The notes below the pieces were generated by a model. The model was not told where the DNA came from. It saw only the letters and a list, made by a program, of their open reading frames with translations, and made no database searches. Of a stretch of 9,161 nt of DNA, positions 6,437-9,161 are shown piece by piece. Position numbers and translations under genes: made by a program. Position 1 is the first letter of the stretch. Each line of letters begins with the position of its first letter. This DNA comes from Fibrobacteres bacterium CG2_30_45_31 (GTDB lineage Bacteria > Fibrobacterota > Fibrobacteria > Fibrobacterales > Fibrobacteraceae): assembly GCA_001873075.1 (NCBI GenBank), contig MNYL01000201.1, forward strand, positions 1 through 9,161. Reading direction: 5' to 3'.

Positions 6437-7846
6437 ATGAACGACTTGGAAACCGATAATAAATTCCTTAAAAAAAGTGTGCTATTCAATATCTTCGGTA
6501 CCGCTCTTAAAATTTGTGGGCCCCTTTTAACAATACTACTTGCTCGTATTTTCGGTGCTGCGGAATTCGGAATTTTTGTTTCGACGCAGGCACTCCTGCT
6601 CACCATATCGCGAGCATCAACATTCGGCTTAGACAGGGGGTTGCATTGGTATTTGCCACAAAATAAACTCCACAACCGCCCTGCTTACGAAGGAATAATG
6701 GAATCCTTTTGGATTACAATCCTTATATCCACATTGGTAACCCTAATTATATTTATCGGCTCCTTTACATCTTACATTTCGCAGGAATTCCGATTTTACG
6801 CCATTGCTCTCATATTTTATTCTGGAATTTATGTACTCAGCAATTCATCGGAAGGCAACCGCAAACCTTGGAATGCGATTTTTATAAACGATTTTTTAGT
6901 TGCCGTTTTGTCTCCGCTGGTGTCAATCGTTCTTTTCTTTTTAGACATCCCCCATGCTCTTCCCTTGGGTCTTTTGTTCGGGCAGGTCGGCGGCTTTTTT
7001 ATGCACTCGCTCGCAGTCCGCACGCAATTTAGGGACATGCCGATTTTCCCTGCAAAAAAAATCACAAAGGACTTGCTACTTTATTCCGTGCCAATTGGCT
7101 TAACCGTTTTTGTTGGAAACTTGCTGATGCGTTCCACTTTATGGATGGTGCTCTTCTTTTTAGGCGCGAAAGCCGCAGGAGTTTATGCACTTATGATAAC
7201 CATTTCTAACGGCTTGCAAACCATAAGAAATGGATTCAACCCGATTCTAATTCCCGTAGTATCCGAAATGAGCGAGGAACGGCTGAAAACTGACATTAAA
7301 CCGATTTTTTCTTACTGCGTTTCAATGGCAACCCTAATTCAAATTGTGATTGGTTTTTTTATTGTGCTGTTCCCCGAAGAGATCATGTCTATTGCAGGGA
7401 AAAATTTTGTCGTTCAGCCGAAAGCACTTGGAATACTTTTATTTTTCCAATTAATCGCAACGTTCTTTGGAATGGTAAATACAATTATTGATGGAATTGG
7501 GAAGAGCGTTGTCAATTTGAAAGTAACGTTGCTTTCATTGGCACTCTCTTTAATCTCTGGCTTTTTGCTAATTCCTTCGTTTGGACTTTTTGGTGCTGCA
7601 CTCTCAATGCTGATACCCGGAATTTTTTCCGCTTGCTACAATAATGTATATTTGTTCAAAAGAAACTTGCGTCCGTATTCTCGCAAGCTATGGGTGGAGT
7701 TAGTTTGGATTGTTGCGTTACTTGTGCTTTATGTCGTTTTAAACACACAAAACATACATTTGGAGATGGGACAAAAAATAGTTTTCTATGTGAGCATTTT
7801 GCTTGTTCTTGGAGTACAGTTTATTTTTTACAAAAGAAAATTTTAA
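6437..7846 (+). CDS. Polysaccharide flippase (Wzx-like, MOP/MATE superfamily)
   Basis: A complete 469-residue, very hydrophobic inner-membrane protein that would flip an undecaprenyl-linked oligosaccharide to the periplasmic face for polymerisation or ligation. It begins with a short polar stretch, then SVLFNIFGTALKICGPLLTI (about 14-33), the usual first helix. LLARIFGAAEFGIF (34-47) and the LDRGLHWYLP segment (65-74) are typical of the family's N-terminal domain. About 12 to 14 membrane helices can be counted to the C-terminus, which ends in a basic YKRKF tail. The length is normal. It starts only about 100 bases from the divergent LtaS-like gene, and WbsX follows after 98 bases. Codon use is AT-rich, with long T-runs. 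The protein does not look like a near-copy of the flippase tail at 3-191 (compare YKTKKRDWHGR with YKRKF), so the two flippase genes are distinct. The sugar specificity cannot be read from the sequence. Confidence 0.9.
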   Translation: MNDLETDNKFLKKSVLFNIFGTALKICGPLLTILLARIFGAAEFGIFVSTQALLLTISRASTFGLDRGLHWYLPQNKLHNRPAYEGIMESFWITILISTLVTLIIFIGSFTSYISQEFRFYAIALIFYSGIYVLSNSSEGNRKPWNAIFINDFLVAVLSPLVSIVLFFLDIPHALPLGLLFGQVGGFFMHSLAVRTQFRDMPIFPAKKITKDLLLYSVPIGLTVFVGNLLMRSTLWMVLFFLGAKAAGVYALMITISNGLQTIRNGFNPILIPVVSEMSEERLKTDIKPIFSYCVSMATLIQIVIGFFIVLFPEEIMSIAGKNFVVQPKALGILLFFQLIATFFGMVNTIIDGIGKSVVNLKVTLLSLALSLISGFLLIPSFGLFGAALSMLIPGIFSACYNNVYLFKRNLRPYSRKLWVELVWIVALLVLYVVLNTQNIHLEMGQKIVFYVSILLVLGVQFIFYKRKF

Positions 7847-7874
7847 CTGGTTTCCAAACGATCAAGACAAAGAC

Positions 7875-7902
7875 TTGACTTTTAACACCTAATGATTATA
7901 TT
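7875..7902 (+). promoter_or_regulatory. sigma70-like promoter for the WbsX gene
   Basis: TTGACT (7875-7880) and TATATT (7897-7902) are spaced by 16 bases, the best promoter match in the window. Transcription would start near 7909, giving a leader of about 36 bases. Ribosome-binding to the ATG at 7945 would rest on a weak GAG at about 7934. A second TATAAT just before the ATG has no partner -35 at a useful distance. Confidence 0.5.
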
Positions 7903-7944
7903 AAAAAAAACATAGAATTAAGCTGTATTGACGAGACTATAATT

Positions 7945-9036
7945 ATGAACAAACCTAGGATTATTGCTTATTATTTGCCGCAGTTTCATCCCATTCCCGA
8001 AAATGATTCTTGGTGGGGAAAGGATTTCACGGAGTGGATCAATGTGCGCAAGGCAAAATCTCTGTTTAATAGACACAACCAGCCAAAAGTACCTACAGAA
8101 TTGGGATATTATGATTTGAGATTACCTGAAGTTCGTGAATTGCAGGCTCAAATGGCACGGGATGCTGGTGTTGAAGGCTTTTGCTATTGGCATTATTGGT
8201 TTGGCGGTAAAGGTCGCCAACTTTTGAATGAAATTATAGATGAAGTTCATAAGACGGGTAAACCGGATTTTCCGTTTTGTTTGGGTTGGGCTAATGAATC
8301 CTGGAAAGCAAAACAATGGTATAAGAATGGCGTTGGCGACAAAATTCTGATGGAACAGCGCTATGGCGGCGAGGAAGATTATCGAGCTCATTTTGATTAC
8401 GTCAAGGAACTTTTTAAGGATTCGCGATACATCCGGATCGATGGGAAACCGTTCTTTTTGTTTTATAAGCCGAATCAGTTCGAGGACATAGCAAATTTCA
8501 TAATCCTTTGGAATAAGTGGGTTCAGGAAGAGGGTATTGCCGATGGAATCTATTTCGTGGCGAACCTTGACCAGCAAGATCAGCGTGAAAAATGGATAGA
8601 AATCGGATTTAACGCCGTGACTCCGTCTTTTATGCAACGCATTCGTTCTAAGTATATGCAAAGACCGTCCTGGGAAAAATTTTTGATCCGTCGATACCGA
8701 GCCTTGTTTAATTGCCCGGTTTGCTACGATGCGGAAAAAGTCAACAAACTCATTGTTGATAAAGCTTACGATTCTCGCGAAGATGTGATTCCAATCTTGT
8801 TTCCCCAGTGGGATCATACACCGCGCAGCGGTAGTATGGGCGACCTTATCAAAGGTACTAGCCCTGAGTTTTTCCGTAAACAGGCTGAAATGGTCTTGCC
8901 TCTGGTTGCTAACAAAAAAAACAGTCTTGTTATGCTGAAGTCTTGGAACGAATGGGGCGAGGGCAATTTTATGGAACCGGACGAAACTTTTGGCCGAGGT
9001 TTTATTGACGCACTCAAGTCGGCGTTGGAAAAGTGA
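7945..9036 (+). CDS. wbsX: WbsX-family glycosyltransferase / GH99-like glycan enzyme
   Basis: A complete 363-residue protein with the features of the Glyco_tran_WbsX (GH99-like) family found in O-antigen and capsule loci. Signature blocks are AYYLPQFHPIPEND (8-21) with SWWGKDFTEW (22-31), GFCYWHYWFGGKG (78-90), CLGWANESW (112-120), FPQWDHTPR (286-294) and SWNEWGEGNFMEPD (333-346). It reads as a (beta/alpha)8 barrel throughout, with no signal peptide or membrane helix, so a cytoplasmic site is likely. E336 and E339, three residues apart, sit where GH99 enzymes keep their catalytic acids. By family knowledge GH99 members cleave alpha-mannosides from inside the chain, while WbsX proteins are annotated as glycosyltransferases, mostly from gene context. 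Which reaction this one performs is open. It follows the flippase on the same strand, has its own promoter, and ends 72 bases before a probable terminator. Confidence 0.88.
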   Translation: MNKPRIIAYYLPQFHPIPENDSWWGKDFTEWINVRKAKSLFNRHNQPKVPTELGYYDLRLPEVRELQAQMARDAGVEGFCYWHYWFGGKGRQLLNEIIDEVHKTGKPDFPFCLGWANESWKAKQWYKNGVGDKILMEQRYGGEEDYRAHFDYVKELFKDSRYIRIDGKPFFLFYKPNQFEDIANFIILWNKWVQEEGIADGIYFVANLDQQDQREKWIEIGFNAVTPSFMQRIRSKYMQRPSWEKFLIRRYRALFNCPVCYDAEKVNKLIVDKAYDSREDVIPILFPQWDHTPRSGSMGDLIKGTSPEFFRKQAEMVLPLVANKKNSLVMLKSWNEWGEGNFMEPDETFGRGFIDALKSALEK

Positions 9037-9108
9037 TCTGTAATCTAAGGAACAGCAAAAGAATAAACACCTAGTGAAAAATACGTTGCTGCTGTGTGTT
9101 TGTGTGCT

Positions 9109-9132
9109 AATGACGACAACCGTTATTTTTTT
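9109..9132 (+). terminator. Probable intrinsic terminator after the WbsX gene
   Basis: AATGACG-ACAAC-CGTTATT forms a seven-base-pair stem with one G-U pair and a five-base loop, followed directly by TTTTT. The stem is modest in strength, but the U-run and its place 72 bases after the WbsX stop fit. I see no gene between 9037 and the window end. Confidence 0.4.
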
Positions 9133-9161
9133 ATAGCAGTAGCGTTGTTTTGTATGCCTTT

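Noticed and set aside
8122..8817. Minus-strand 231-residue open frame opposite WbsX
   Set aside because: The sense strand encodes a well-supported WbsX protein. The antisense peptide is rich in Phe/Ile/Lys with no recognisable domain and no ribosome-binding site.
9074..9136. GTG-started 20-residue hydrophobic peptide after WbsX
   Set aside because: No good ribosome-binding site; it runs through the probable terminator at 9109-9132 and is most likely chance.
1..9161. CRISPR arrays, insertion sequences, tRNA or rRNA genes
   Set aside because: No regularly spaced repeats, no transposase-like protein, and no tRNA-like or rRNA-like sequence seen on either strand.

Overview
The window reads as a surface-glycan (O-antigen, capsule or exopolysaccharide) locus of a Gram-negative bacterium. 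Moderate G+C, sparse Shine-Dalgarno sequences, AT-rich -10-like boxes of the TATATT(T) type close to start codons, and the mix of WbsX, flippase, LtaS-like and MMPL proteins make me favour Fibrobacterota (Fibrobacter-like). That assignment is an inference from general appearance; there is no rRNA or other taxonomic marker here.

Layout, left to right. (1) 3-191 (+) is the 3' end of a polysaccharide flippase (Wzx/MATE-like). It overlaps a well-formed start codon at 181 with a strong ribosome-binding site, but that second frame stops after 19 codons, so it looks like the broken head of the next gene in an old plus-strand operon. (2) Immediately after this break comes half of a hairpin-type intergenic repeat, then a minus-strand, GC-rich family 2 glycosyltransferase (279-1202). 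(3) Two more minus-strand genes follow: a large RND/MMPL exporter (stop at 1328, start most likely 3919) and an LtaS/MdoB-like phosphoglycerol transferase of the alkaline phosphatase/sulfatase superfamily (stop at 4288, start most likely 6333 or 6321). The 369 bases between them hold weak terminator-like hairpins and a short same-strand open frame that ends in an ATGA overlap with the exporter start. (4) A divergent control region of about 100 bases separates these from a second, complete flippase (6437-7846, +) and a WbsX/GH99-like glycosyltransferase (7945-9036, +), which has its own sigma70-like promoter and a probable intrinsic terminator at 9109-9132.

How the parts may work together: GT2 and WbsX would assemble or trim a lipid-linked oligosaccharide, and the flippase would move it across the inner membrane. 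The LtaS-like enzyme, whose active site faces the periplasm, could add phosphoglycerol (or a similar group) to glycan or lipid. The MMPL protein could export a lipid or lipid-linked product. The parts are known families; their joint role is inference. The most unusual points are the mosaic boundary at about 181-280, the pairing of an MMPL exporter with an LtaS-like transferase inside a glycan locus, and the loss of the second Asp-Tyr pair in the exporter. I do not see a wholly new system such as a defence island, CRISPR array or mobile element.
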